Program-made: the position numbers and the translations under genes
NCBI GenBank assembly: GCA_044439985.1
Contig: JBITAG010000106.1
Location: forward strand, 1 to 6,786
Source of the DNA: JAJRXR01 sp044439985
GTDB taxonomy: Bacteria; Planctomycetota; Phycisphaerae; Phycisphaerales; UBA1924
Reading direction: 5' to 3'
DNA length: 6,786 bases
The notes under the pieces: generated by a model
The model's database searches: none
The model's input: only the letters and a program-made list of their open reading frames with translations
Told to the model about the DNA's origin: nothing
Part shown: piece by piece, positions 6,047 through 6,786 of the stretch
How the letters are laid out: each line of letters opens with the position of its first letter
Numbering within the stretch: position 1 is the first letter of the stretch

Positions 6047-6786
6047 TCAGGTGGCCGACATCTCCGAGGGCCCGAACCGGCGGAGCACCGTCGCGTGGAA
6101 CGACCGCCCCTCCCGCCTGAACTTGCGCTCGAAGTTGGACCCCACCAGCTCGTTTTCCCCCGCCGACTCGGGCGCGTCGAAGGCGTGACGCGTGAACGCG
6201 GGATTCCCGCCGGTCACCCCCTCAATCCAGGGGTCCGGCGGTGGGGAGGCGGTCCACCGATCGAAGTGCTCCACGTCCCACGCCCACAACCCGTCGTGAT
6301 CGGTCACCACCCGAAGCTCGCCCCCCGGCTGGAGCGCCCGGAACGCGTCGCCCAGGAACTGGTCCTGGATCACCCGTTTCTTGTGGTGACGGGCCTTGGG
6401 CCACGGGTCCGAGAAGTAGAGGTGGATCACCCGGACGATCCCCGGCGCGCACCGCCAACGCAGGAACTCGCTCGCGTCGGCGCAGAGCAGGCGGACGTTG
6501 GTCAGCGACCCGTCCGCCTCCCGTCGACGACGGACGCGGTCCGCCGCGTACGCGTAGAACTCGCCCGCCCACTCGATCCCGAGGAAGTTCGTCTCCGGCT
6601 CGAGGGCGCCCTGCTGGATGAGGAAGGCGCCCTTGCCCGAGCCGATCTCCAGCTCGAAGGGGCGATCGGGACGCTCGAACCAGCGGCGCGGATCGAGGCG
6701 CCCGGACTCGGGATCCTCCAAAACGGTGTCGGGGAGGGGGGGCAGCTCCTCGGGACCGACCCCGACGAGGCCCAGCCCCGGGTCCA
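6047..6786 (-). CDS. trmB: tRNA (guanine-N7-)-methyltransferase TrmB, 5' end cut by window edge
   Basis: TrmB methylates N7 of guanine 46 in the variable loop of tRNAs using S-adenosylmethionine. Counting from the first full codon at 6784, 245 residues are visible. The SAM-binding motif I is ELEIGSGKG (44-52), followed by NFLGIEW ending at 72. The TrmB signature DPWPKARHHKKR is at 126-137, TDHDGLW at 161-167, and the C-terminal SNFERK block at 216-221. Together these are diagnostic. A TTG at 6721 could serve as start and would give 224 residues, but it has no convincing ribosome binding site. The frame continues upstream without a stop to the window edge, and the upstream residues (ending in PEELPPLPDTV) look like a natural leader before the DPRRWF segment, so I treat the gene as 5'-partial. 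The stop is followed by a 130-base gap before the kinase, with no recognisable intrinsic terminator. Confidence 0.94.
   Translation of the reverse strand, partial: DPGLGLVGVGPEELPPLPDTVLEDPESGRLDPRRWFERPDRPFELEIGSGKGAFLIQQGALEPETNFLGIEWAGEFYAYAADRVRRRREADGSLTNVRLLCADASEFLRWRCAPGIVRVIHLYFSDPWPKARHHKKRVIQDQFLGDAFRALQPGGELRVVTDHDGLWAWDVEHFDRWTASPPPDPWIEGVTGGNPAFTRHAFDAPESAGENELVGSNFERKFRREGRSFHATVLRRFGPSEMSAT

Overview
The window is GC-rich with strong third-position GC bias. All six supported genes lie on the minus strand, so transcription runs from high to low coordinates. The order in transcription direction is trmB (5' end outside the window), a soluble hybrid sensor histidine kinase, queC, queE, queD, and an HtrA/DegP-type protease (3' end outside the window). 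I saw no mobile element, CRISPR array, tRNA or rRNA. GC content, GTG/TTG starts and the character of the TrmB and QueD sequences would fit a free-living Gram-negative-type bacterium, perhaps a planctomycete (Phycisphaerae-like). That placement is a guess from sequence flavour, not a search result.

Region by region: 6786-6047 encodes TrmB, the tRNA m7G46 methyltransferase. Its reading frame is still open at the window edge. A 130-base gap (6046-5917) holds two small inverted repeats, one of which covers the best ribosome binding site of the kinase. The kinase (5916-3007) has GAF, three PAS domains, HisKA, HATPase and a C-terminal receiver. A 29-base gap separates it from queC (2977-2270). queE (2273-1563) overlaps queC by four bases (GTGA). 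queD (1538-1071) follows after 24 bases. A 52-base spacer with a perfect 7-bp inverted repeat precedes the protease gene (1018 to the left edge), which has its own strong Shine-Dalgarno sequence.

How they fit together: QueD, QueE and QueC are three consecutive enzymes of the 7-deazaguanine pathway. QueD makes 6-carboxytetrahydropterin, QueE makes 7-carboxy-7-deazaguanine, and QueC makes preQ0, the precursor of tRNA queuosine (or of 7-deazaguanine in DNA in some genomes). The first enzyme (GTP cyclohydrolase I) and the later ones (QueF, Tgt, QueA) are not in the window. TrmB is also a tRNA modification enzyme. The kinase and the protease have no obvious functional tie to the pathway. The kinase's tight same-strand position just before queC makes co-transcription possible. 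Overall this is mostly recognisable housekeeping content. The points worth a second look are the hairpin at the kinase start and the placement of the kinase directly ahead of the preQ0 genes.
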